A stretch of DNA of 5,036 nt from Bacteroidales bacterium (GTDB lineage: Bacteria; Bacteroidota; Bacteroidia; Bacteroidales; F082): assembly GCA_024689285.1 (NCBI GenBank), contig JAILDR010000111.1, positions 1-5,036 on the forward strand, given 5' to 3'. This document shows positions 1-5,036 of the stretch, one piece after another; the stretch's first letter is position 1; the number at the start of each line of letters is the position of its first letter. The notes below the pieces were generated by a model. The model searched no databases, was not told the origin of the DNA, and saw only the letters and a list, made by a program, of their open reading frames with translations. The position numbers were made by a program, and so were the translations under genes.

Positions 1-435
1 CGAGGTCTTCTCGTGCATACCAATCATCAGGTTACTTGTACCATCGTACTGGAACGGGGTGTCGAGCGTGATGGTGGCCCACCCGGGGGTGATGTCCCAT
101 GTTCCGCTAAACACCATGTCGGAGGCCGTGACGGTCTCCCAGTCGGTGTTGCTCGAGAAGTTGCTTCTCGAGACGTTCTTCATGAAAACGTCGACGTCGG
201 TGGAATAAGCGGCGTCGGTTTCACGCATGTTGAAACTGATGGCAGTAATCGCGCCAGCAGTTCCGATTTCGTCGGCAGTGTAAACCTGCTCAACGAACGA
301 GTAGCCCCACAGAGAGTTGTACGGGGCATAGTAAGTGGTACCCGTACCGTCACCAATGGTAACTACGTCCGCCTTCGCCACGCCAACAAAGGCGAGCAAA
401 AGCGTCATCATCAAAGAAAATACTTTCTTTTTCAT
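1..435 (-). CDS. Secreted adhesin-like protein, N-terminal part (cut by window edge)
   Basis: The reading frame opens at an ATG at 433-435 and stays open for 145 codons to the left edge, so the C-terminus is missing. Residues 1-22 form a clear signal peptide: MKKK basic start, hydrophobic stretch VFSLMMTLLLAFVGVA, and an AKA cleavage site before Asp23. The mature part begins with VTIGDGTGTTYYAPYN, then a GYSFVEQVYTADEIG segment, then alternating hydrophobic strands including DVDVFMKNV, WATITLDTPFQYDG and NLMIGMHE. From memory of the family, this pattern resembles the beta-sandwich repeat at the start of many large Bacteroidales secreted or surface proteins, often followed by fibronectin type III, choice-of-anchor or type IX secretion sorting domains; none of those can be seen here. 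No Shine-Dalgarno sequence precedes the ATG. A ligand or substrate cannot be named. The gene lies 277 bp after the peptidase gene and is probably a separate transcription unit. Confidence 0.8.
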   Translation of the reverse strand, partial: MKKKVFSLMMTLLLAFVGVAKADVVTIGDGTGTTYYAPYNSLWGYSFVEQVYTADEIGTAGAITAISFNMRETDAAYSTDVDVFMKNVSRSNFSSNTDWETVTASDMVFSGTWDITPGWATITLDTPFQYDGTSNLMIGMHEKTS

Positions 436-605
436 AATGAATTGATTTGGTTAGTAATTTGGTGAATTATTGAATTAAATTGAATTGTTCTATTATATTA
501 TTAAGACTAATAACTTCGGTTTTACCCTTAATGGAATTTGCTGTATTTTTGGAGTATTTGTCGAATTTTGTTTACTTTATTGATTATTGGTGGTTTATGT
601 CTTTT
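436..605 (-). other. AT-rich leader and upstream region of the secreted protein gene
   Basis: This stretch is strongly AT-rich compared with the genes around it and probably holds the promoter and 5' leader of the secreted-protein gene. I found no TAnnTTTG motif on the minus strand, so no promoter is called. Two small structures are visible: the hexamer TGAATT (AATTCA on the coding strand) at 438, 463, 471 and 481, and a perfect 6-bp inverted repeat TTATTA / TAATAA at 498-513 with a 4-nt spacer. Either could be chance in sequence this rich in A and T. Confidence 0.35.
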
Positions 606-708
606 ACTCCCCCGCCCTTCGGGCACCCCCTCTCAGAGGGGGAACCTACCGGGGTCATGTTCCGCGTCGCTTCGCGCTTCCCCCTCTGAGAGGGGGGCAG
701 GGGGGAGT
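606..708. repeat. Nested GC-rich palindromic intergenic element
   Basis: A 103-bp element with nested inverted repeats sits 4 bp beyond the peptidase stop codon. The outer arms are ACTCCCCC (606-613) and GGGGGAGT (701-708), extended by GCCC (614-617) and GGGC (695-698). The inner arms are perfect 19-bp inverted copies at 626-644 and 678-696, and each is itself almost palindromic around CTCTCAGAG or CTCTGAGAG. The 33-nt centre contains a further CGCG / CGCG mini-stem at 663-676. The element can therefore fold as one long stem or as several small hairpins. Its placement suits mRNA 3'-end protection or transcription attenuation, but no T-run follows it on the coding strand, so it is not a classic intrinsic terminator. 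It resembles REP-type dispersed palindromes; dispersal cannot be tested in one window. Confidence 0.8.
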
Positions 709-712
709 CAGT

Positions 713-2350
713 TTATTCTCCCAGCAGCACTTTGGGACCCATATTATATACAATGTCGACAGGGATACCGGCTGCGTTGACGCGGTCGAGGTCGGCCTGC
801 AGTTCGGGGCGGATGATGCATTGTTCGCCCATCCAGGCCTTGGTGGCCTCGTAATCGCCGTTGCCTTGATGCTGAAGGATGTCGCCAGCCAATTTCTCCA
901 CCGCCACCTTCATCTTCTCAAAGTCGATGGCATAGCGGCCATCGGCGTTGCGGACGAAAGCACCCTCATTTTGGAAGTAGTTGAAGGTAAGCATATTGGC
1001 CTTGCCGTGGGCACTGGCAGCACCGAAGCGCACTGAGCGGAAGATGCCCGCCATAAAGGTGGTGTAATTGTCTTCCATCGTGGTGGTGGTGTATTCGCCC
1101 ATCTCAGCGAGCTTGGTGACGAGGTAAAGCCCCAGCACGTCGGCCTTGGCTTCCTCGATGGCATTGTATTGGTTGCCCAGGGCTTCCTTCACGCCACCCT
1201 TGCCCGTGATGGTGTTCTTGATGCCCATGCCGTGGGCGGTCTCGTGAAACATCACGTTGGAGAAGAAAGCGTCAAACTTGATGTGTTCCATCGATTCGGG
1301 AGTCATCAGCATTTCGGAGATGGGCAGCAGGATTTTGTCGAACTTGGCCTGCATGGCGTTCTTGAGCTGGAGTTTGCGGGTGCCGCGCTCAAGTTGCACA
1401 CGCGGGTCGTTAGGCAGGTTGATGGCAATGGTCTTGCTGTTGGCATTGCAGTCGCCAGCATAGTAGACCACGTCGTAGGCGGCCAGGTCGACATCGGCGC
1501 CGGGCACTTCTTTCTTGTACTCTTCCGGCACAGGCAGTTGCTTTTGCAGCTCAGGCACAAACTGTGCATAGCGGGCCAGTTGCTTGGTCCACTCCTGATC
1601 CTTGATGAGGATGAAGGCTTCGTGAGAGGCCTTGATGCCGTAGCGGGCATCGGTGTAGTTCTCGATGGGGCCGACCACCATGTCAATGTTGTTGTTGCGA
1701 ACGTCCATCCATTGCATGTCGCTCTCGAGGTAGTCGTCGGTGCGGAGGGCCTTGGCGCGGAGTTTCAGGTATTCGCCGAACTCCTCATCGCCAGCAAGTT
1801 CAGAGGCGTCTTCCAGCAGAGAAGCGGCCTTCTTGATTTGCTGGTCAAAATAGTCGTGATACCACACGCACTTCAAGGCGCCGTTCTCGTCGCGGACAAT
1901 CATGGTATACTGGCTGTTCTTGTCGGGGTCGCTGAAAGCGTTCCATTCTTCCTCGGTCATGTCGACGGGATAGAACTGTGCGCCAGCGGGTTTTGCGCCG
2001 ATGCCGTCAACGAAGGACTTGTTGCCGTCGAGGCCGTCCCAAGGGCCGTAGGTAATCATGGCCATGCGCTGTTGCTCGGGCGTAAGCTGAGCCATCAGTG
2101 CGTCTTTGTCGCCATAGTTTTCGAGCCAGAACAGTCCGTCCATGATGTCGGCAGCTTCAAAAAGCAGCGGCAACATCTGTTTTTCGTTGTCACTCAAGTG
2201 GCTGATGTCGGTCGTCAAGGTGTACTCGGCGTATTTGTCGGCCAATTGAGGGGCTTTTTCTTCCTGAACAGGCTCGGCGGGCTTGTTCGTGTTGCAGCCA
2301 ACGGCTACTATAGCCGCAGCAGCAAGAATCGCTAAATGCTTAATTCTCAT
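713..2350 (-). CDS. M49-like (dipeptidyl-peptidase III-like) zinc peptidase lipoprotein
   Basis: The 545-residue product runs from an ATG at 2348-2350 to TAA at 713-715. Residues 1-19 are a lipoprotein signal, with a hydrophobic stretch ending AVGC, so Cys19 should be lipidated and the enzyme anchored in the envelope. No acidic cluster follows Cys19 directly, so a surface-export signal is not obvious. Family-typical segments are MDGLFWLENYGDKDAL (about 70-85) and GPWDGLDGNKSF with KPAGAQFYP (about 102-128). The zinc site is HETAH at 369-373, with a downstream EEAKAD at 399-404 supplying the likely third ligand; known DPP III enzymes use HExxGH and EECRAE. This protein has the five-residue HExxH form, a short gap to the second motif, and is shorter than classical DPP III of roughly 675 to 740 residues. 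It probably cleaves peptides, but a dipeptidyl-peptidase activity is not proven. The start is supported by the signal peptide and an upstream promoter; there is no Shine-Dalgarno sequence. Confidence 0.9.
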   Translation of the reverse strand: MRIKHLAILAAAAIVAVGCNTNKPAEPVQEEKAPQLADKYAEYTLTTDISHLSDNEKQMLPLLFEAADIMDGLFWLENYGDKDALMAQLTPEQQRMAMITYGPWDGLDGNKSFVDGIGAKPAGAQFYPVDMTEEEWNAFSDPDKNSQYTMIVRDENGALKCVWYHDYFDQQIKKAASLLEDASELAGDEEFGEYLKLRAKALRTDDYLESDMQWMDVRNNNIDMVVGPIENYTDARYGIKASHEAFILIKDQEWTKQLARYAQFVPELQKQLPVPEEYKKEVPGADVDLAAYDVVYYAGDCNANSKTIAINLPNDPRVQLERGTRKLQLKNAMQAKFDKILLPISEMLMTPESMEHIKFDAFFSNVMFHETAHGMGIKNTITGKGGVKEALGNQYNAIEEAKADVLGLYLVTKLAEMGEYTTTTMEDNYTTFMAGIFRSVRFGAASAHGKANMLTFNYFQNEGAFVRNADGRYAIDFEKMKVAVEKLAGDILQHQGNGDYEATKAWMGEQCIIRPELQADLDRVNAAGIPVDIVYNMGPKVLLGE

Positions 2351-2388
2351 ACTATTGCAATTTTAGTTTTGTCTATTTTTTCAGAGTA

Positions 2389-2420
2389 CAAAAATAGAAA
2401 TATTCTCCTTATATTTCAAA
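2389..2420 (-). promoter_or_regulatory. Bacteroidota-type promoter of the M49-like peptidase gene
   Basis: Read on the minus strand, TTTG (2417-2420) is followed after 20 nt by TATTTTTG (2389-2396). This fits the Bacteroidota sigma factor consensus of a -33 TTTG and a -7 TAnnTTTG with about 19-20 nt between them. Transcription would start near 2383, giving a leader of about 33 nt before the ATG at 2350. The leader is A/T-rich with no Shine-Dalgarno sequence, as is usual in this phylum. It implies that the peptidase can be transcribed independently of the dehydrogenase upstream. Confidence 0.65.
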
Positions 2421-2476
2421 GGAAAACTTCAGTTTTTTTTGAGGCCAAGGCAAACCTACGACGAGGACATGTCATA

Positions 2477-2492
2477 GTAAAGTCGACCTTAC
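2477..2492. promoter_or_regulatory. Near-palindromic 16-bp site, possible operator
   Basis: GTAAAGTCGACCTTAC is a palindrome with one mismatched pair (2481 against 2488), centred on GTCGAC. It lies about 57 bp upstream of the -33 element of the peptidase promoter, in a gap otherwise lacking features. A binding site for a dimeric regulator is possible, but there is no second copy in the window and no regulator gene nearby. On the minus-strand RNA the mismatch would be a G-U wobble, so a tiny hairpin is also possible. Confidence 0.25.
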
Positions 2493-2509
2493 CTCGGAGT
2501 TGCCCAAAA

Positions 2510-2553
2510 GGCGAGGAAAAGGCGAGGAAAAGGGGAGTAAAAGGGGAGTAAAA
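2510..2553. repeat. Four 11-bp tandem repeats after the dehydrogenase gene
   Basis: Four units lie head to tail without spacers: GGCGAGGAAAA at 2510-2520 and 2521-2531, then GGGGAGTAAAA at 2532-2542 and 2543-2553. Each pair is identical, and the pairs differ at two positions. The preceding 11 bases (2499-2509) also end in AAAA but are otherwise diverged. The array begins 25 bp past the dehydrogenase stop codon and ends well upstream of the peptidase promoter. The 11-bp period is close to one DNA helical turn, placing every A-tract on about the same face. On the coding strand it reads as alternating T-runs and pyrimidine-rich blocks, which could affect transcript ends; no stable terminator hairpin is evident. 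Confidence 0.85.
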
Positions 2554-2578
2554 CCAATAGAATACAACAGACTCTCTT

Positions 2579-3721
2579 TCAGCACCCTATGGCACGGGAA
2601 ATGACAAGGCGCAAAATCTCCGAAGTGCCCTCTCCTATTTGCAGGATTCTTTGGTCGCGATAGAAGCGTTCCATATCGAATTCCTTCAGCAGTCCGTGAC
2701 CGCCCATCACCTGCACAGCATTGTCGCAAACCTCGGCAGCCACTTCAGAGCAATAGAGCTTAGCCATTGCGGCTTCCTTGCCGAAGGGGCGGTGCTGGTC
2801 TTTCAGCCAGCAGGCACGATAGAGCAATCCGCGGGCCGCCTCAATCTTCATGGCCATATCAGCCAGCTTGAATCCAACAGCCTGGAACTTGCTCACCGGT
2901 TTGCCAAACTGCACACGTTTTTTGGAATAGGCCAATGCCATTTCGTAAGCCCCTTGGGCACAGCCCAAGCCCATAGCCGCAATCGACAGACGACCCGAAT
3001 CAAGGGTGGCGAGCATGATATGCGAACCCTCACCCGGCTTGCCGAGAATGCAGTCTTCCGAAAGACGTACATCATTGAAAATCAGCTTTCCCGTATTGGA
3101 AGCACGCCACATCATTTTGTCGTGCATGGGGGTCTGCGTGAAGCCTTCTTTCCTGTTCTCGACCAACAAAGCGGTGAACTCCGGCTTGCCGTCTTTCTCA
3201 CCCGAAATGGCCTGCACTGTGGTACCGAGACTGATGGGCGTGGCGCTGTTGGTGATAAAGATTTTGGAGCCGTTAAGATGCCAAAGCGTGCCGTCAAACT
3301 GCGCTGTCGTCTTGGTGCCACGCGAGTCGCTGCCGGCGTCTTCCTCGGTCAAGCCAAAGCCCCAAAGACGGTCTTTGCAGAGCTGGGGCAGGTACTTGCG
3401 CTTCTGCTCCTCGGTGCCGTAGTCTTTGATGGGGCCAATGCCCAAAGAGTTGTCGGCAGCGATGGTGGCGGCGGTGCTGCCGTCCACGCGGGCCAGCTCT
3501 TCCACGGCTATGATATAACTCAGATTGTCAAGCTCTTGACCACCATATTCCTTCGGAACGGTCATACCCAACAGACCGAGTTCAGCCATTTTGAGCGTCA
3601 GACCGACGTCAAAATGCTGGTCTTCGTCGTTTTGACGGGCAACGGGTTTCACTTCCTGTTCTGCAAAGTCGCGCACACGTTGGCGCAGGGCTTCCTGTTC
3701 TTTTGTGAGGTCGAAGTTCAT
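2579..3721 (-). CDS. Acyl-CoA dehydrogenase (FAD-dependent, short/branched-chain type)
   Basis: The 380-residue product has the normal full length for the family. It would use FAD to introduce a double bond between C2 and C3 of an acyl-CoA, passing electrons to an electron-transfer flavoprotein. The start, MNFDLTKEQEALRQ, is the usual N-terminus. Signature 1 is at 121-132 (GFGLTEEDAGSD), the FAD-contact segment RVQFGKPVSKFQ at 269-280, and signature 2 around 337-356 (QVMGGHGLLKE, ending in FYRD). The catalytic base is the canonical Glu364 in IGEGTSEI. Isovaleryl-CoA dehydrogenases instead carry Glu in an LDLER segment and Gly or Ala at the C-terminal site; here the corresponding segment is LDSGR. 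Isovaleryl-CoA is therefore unlikely as substrate; butyryl-, isobutyryl- or 2-methylbutyryl-CoA are possible. It follows the carboxylase gene by 110 bp and is probably part of the same catabolic unit. The stop is TGA at 2579-2581. Confidence 0.95.
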   Translation of the reverse strand: MNFDLTKEQEALRQRVRDFAEQEVKPVARQNDEDQHFDVGLTLKMAELGLLGMTVPKEYGGQELDNLSYIIAVEELARVDGSTAATIAADNSLGIGPIKDYGTEEQKRKYLPQLCKDRLWGFGLTEEDAGSDSRGTKTTAQFDGTLWHLNGSKIFITNSATPISLGTTVQAISGEKDGKPEFTALLVENRKEGFTQTPMHDKMMWRASNTGKLIFNDVRLSEDCILGKPGEGSHIMLATLDSGRLSIAAMGLGCAQGAYEMALAYSKKRVQFGKPVSKFQAVGFKLADMAMKIEAARGLLYRACWLKDQHRPFGKEAAMAKLYCSEVAAEVCDNAVQVMGGHGLLKEFDMERFYRDQRILQIGEGTSEILRLVISRAIGC

Positions 3722-3730
3722 TATTTTAGG

Positions 3731-3757
3731 ATTTCAGATTTCTTATTTCAGATTTCT
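3731..3757. repeat. Two-copy 14-bp-period direct repeat before the dehydrogenase start
   Basis: ATTTCAGATTTCT occurs at 3731-3743 and again at 3745-3757, separated by one T, which gives a 14-bp period. The copies end exactly where the inverted repeat at 3757-3829 begins and lie 10 bp upstream of the dehydrogenase ATG, within its leader or translation-initiation region. No Shine-Dalgarno sequence is present there. Confidence 0.75.
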
Positions 3758-3829
3758 GGATGGCTTCGTCGTTCCTCCTCGCGATGACGCGAAGTGCGTC
3801 TCCTTCATCGCGAGGAACGAAGCAATCCA
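3757..3829. repeat. Long imperfect inverted repeat between carboxylase and dehydrogenase genes
   Basis: The left arm 3757-3787 and right arm 3805-3829 are inverted copies sharing TGGAT, GCTTCG, TTCCTC and GCGATGA when both are read in the left-arm direction. The left arm is longer because it carries an extra TCG and an extra CTC triplet, each looking like a local triplet duplication. The centre holds another small stem, GACGC / GCGTC (3786-3790 and 3796-3800). The element starts 2 bp after the carboxylase stop codon. Its right half resembles a GAGGAACGAAGCAATCC word that I recall as a dispersed intergenic repeat in several bacterial phyla. No T-run follows it on the coding strand, so a role in mRNA stability between the two genes is more plausible than classic termination. 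Confidence 0.8.
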
Positions 3830-3831
3830 TA

Positions 3832-5034
3832 TTATTCTAACTCGATTAACTGCATTTTATTGTCTACCATCTGCCCTTCGGTGACGAGAATTTTCTTCAC
3901 GCGGGCTGTTCGGGCGGCAACGATGTTGTTCTCCATCTTCATGGCCTCAACGACCATCATAATCACCCCCTCTTTCACCTCATCACCTTCTTTAACATTG
4001 ATTTTCACTACCTTACCTGGCATCGGTGACACCAATCTCGACTTGTCGTTGACGGTTTCCTTGCAGGCATAATCCATCGTATCGTTCAGCTGATCGGTGC
4101 GGAAACATGAAAAGTTGAGCCCATGGAAATTGACGATGGTTTTCTGTTCATCATTGACAGAGCAATAGACCGTCTCCGAGCGACCGTTCAGCAAGATTTT
4201 CAACTGGTTATGATCATATTGAATAAATTCAACTGCAAAAGGCCTCTCTCCCATCTTTCCTTTAATTTTGCCACGTGCGGCATCCGTAATGGTGACGGGA
4301 ATCCGTTGGCCCTCCACATCAACCGTCAACTGCATGTGGTAACGCCAATAGCCAATCTCCTCCCAAACATTCTCCGTGCGATGCTCAAACTGCCGCTTGC
4401 AGAAATCATAAATCAGGAAAGAAGCGGCTATATCATTAACGCACAAACGGTTTCTGCTTTCATTAAGCGCCGTCAGCAACTCCTCCTGATGGCTTGTGCA
4501 GAAGCCGGTGTCAATCTTGTTTTCAGCGAAATCAGAATTCTTGATGACTTCCCAGAGATAGGCCTTGTTAGTAATCAGCCCTTGGATGATGAACTGTTTC
4601 AGCGCATTCTGTGCCGTTTCGATGGCGGCTTGACGGTCTTTAGCCTGACAGGTCAATTTGGCGATCATAGGGTCGTATGCCTCAGATATAGAGCATATTC
4701 CGTCAATACTGCTATCCACGCGCACCCCACGTAGCTGCGGCTCGTGATAGGCCGTCACCTTGCCAGGCGTGGGGAGGAAACCCTTCTCGGGGTCTTCAGC
4801 ATAGATACGCAACTCAATGGCGTGGCCTTGAGGCTGAATCATATCCTGCGTCCAACCTAATTCCTTGCCACGCGCAATACGGATTTGCTCCTCCACAATA
4901 TCGATACCCGTACGCATTTCCGTGACAGGATGCTCTACTTGGATACGCGTGTTCATCTCTAAGAAATAGAAATTCATATCCTTGTCGACGAGGAATTCCA
5001 CCGTGCCGGCATTCCGGTAACCGATAGCCTTGCA
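3832..5034 (-). CDS. Biotin-dependent acyl-CoA carboxylase alpha subunit, C-terminal part
   Basis: The frame is open from the right edge to TAA at 3832-3834, giving 400 residues. The GTG at 5001 is internal, since conserved biotin carboxylase sequence (AIGYRNAGTVEFL) runs straight through it; roughly 260 N-terminal residues are missing. Seen in order: the end of the ATP-grasp domain with FYFLEMNTRIQVEHPVTE, whose Glu26, Asn28 and Arg30 match E. coli AccC Glu288, Asn290 and Arg292; GHAIELRIYAED with Arg76 matching AccC Arg338; YDPMIAKL (about 120-127); a middle region of about 200 residues of the kind linking the two domains in PCC/MCC alpha chains; and a biotinyl domain with EAMKME, biotin on Lys366. 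The protein would carboxylate its own biotin using ATP and bicarbonate, for transfer by a beta subunit to an acyl-CoA. Propionyl- and 3-methylcrotonyl-CoA carboxylase alpha chains share this layout and cannot be separated here. The beta subunit gene is not in the window. Confidence 0.93.
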   Translation of the reverse strand, partial: CKAIGYRNAGTVEFLVDKDMNFYFLEMNTRIQVEHPVTEMRTGIDIVEEQIRIARGKELGWTQDMIQPQGHAIELRIYAEDPEKGFLPTPGKVTAYHEPQLRGVRVDSSIDGICSISEAYDPMIAKLTCQAKDRQAAIETAQNALKQFIIQGLITNKAYLWEVIKNSDFAENKIDTGFCTSHQEELLTALNESRNRLCVNDIAASFLIYDFCKRQFEHRTENVWEEIGYWRYHMQLTVDVEGQRIPVTITDAARGKIKGKMGERPFAVEFIQYDHNQLKILLNGRSETVYCSVNDEQKTIVNFHGLNFSCFRTDQLNDTMDYACKETVNDKSRLVSPMPGKVVKINVKEGDEVKEGVIMMVVEAMKMENNIVAARTARVKKILVTEGQMVDNKMQLIELE

Positions 5035-5036
5035 CA

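Noticed and set aside
13..465. 150-codon open frame on the plus strand
   Set aside because: It is antisense to the secreted protein, whose minus-strand frame has a textbook signal peptide followed by a recognisable domain pattern.
606..708. Rho-independent terminator after the peptidase gene
   Set aside because: The hairpin is strong, but the bases after it on the coding strand are AAAAG rather than a T-run, and the nested symmetry fits a repeat element better.
1169..2335. 388-codon open frame on the plus strand
   Set aside because: It lies entirely antisense to the M49-like peptidase, whose signal peptide and zinc motifs are clear. The translation shows no family features and is rich in V, H, G and L, as expected from the reverse complement of a GC-rich gene.
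2510..2553. CRISPR-like array
   Set aside because: The units are 11 bp with no spacers and no nearby cas genes, so it is a simple tandem repeat.
2472..2729. 85-codon minus-strand frame overlapping the end of the dehydrogenase
   Set aside because: It begins inside the dehydrogenase coding sequence in another frame and continues through the tandem repeats, giving a low-complexity tail (LLLPFSSPFPRLLG). No start signal or family match.
2639..3787. 382-codon open frame on the plus strand
   Set aside because: It is antisense to almost the whole acyl-CoA dehydrogenase gene, and its start and end track that gene's extent. No recognisable domain, no signal, and its end runs into the inverted repeat.
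4123..4734. 203-codon open frame on the plus strand
   Set aside because: It lies antisense to the carboxylase alpha subunit, and the sense frame carries conserved biotin carboxylase sequence here.
4999..5001. GTG as the start of the carboxylase
   Set aside because: Conserved biotin carboxylase sequence continues upstream of it without a break to the window edge, so it is an internal valine.

Overview
The window looks like a piece of a Bacteroidota (probably Bacteroidales) chromosome. Four things point there: a promoter fitting the Bacteroidota TTTG / TAnnTTTG pattern; A/T-rich leaders without Shine-Dalgarno sequences; a secreted protein whose N-terminal domain resembles one common in Bacteroidales surface proteins; and a lipoprotein of the M49-like (DPP III-like) metallopeptidase family. 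Genus cannot be fixed from this much sequence.

All four genes lie on the minus strand, so in transcription order they run from right to left. (1) 3832-5034: C-terminal 400 residues of a biotin-dependent acyl-CoA carboxylase alpha subunit (biotin carboxylase plus fused biotin carrier domain), cut by the right edge. (2) 2579-3721: complete acyl-CoA dehydrogenase of 380 residues. (3) 713-2350: complete M49-like zinc peptidase lipoprotein of 545 residues, with its own recognisable promoter at 2389-2420. (4) 1-435: first 145 residues of a secreted, adhesin-like protein, cut by the left edge. No gene is supported on the plus strand; the long plus-strand open frames are antisense shadows.

The carboxylase and dehydrogenase make sense together as part of acyl-CoA catabolism, for example branched-chain amino acid or short-chain acyl-CoA breakdown, and may be co-transcribed across a 110-bp gap. 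The peptidase and the secreted protein appear to be separate units. A peptide- and amino-acid-using lifestyle would link the two halves, but that is inference.

The most distinctive non-coding content is repetitive. Each of the three complete gene ends is followed within 2 to 25 bp by a different repeat structure: a nested GC-rich palindrome (606-708) after the peptidase, four exact-phase 11-bp tandem units (2510-2553) after the dehydrogenase, and a long imperfect inverted repeat (3757-3829) after the carboxylase. The 11-bp unit also occurs once, inverted, at the edge of the palindrome 1.9 kb away. No CRISPR array, tRNA, rRNA, transposase or phage gene is visible.
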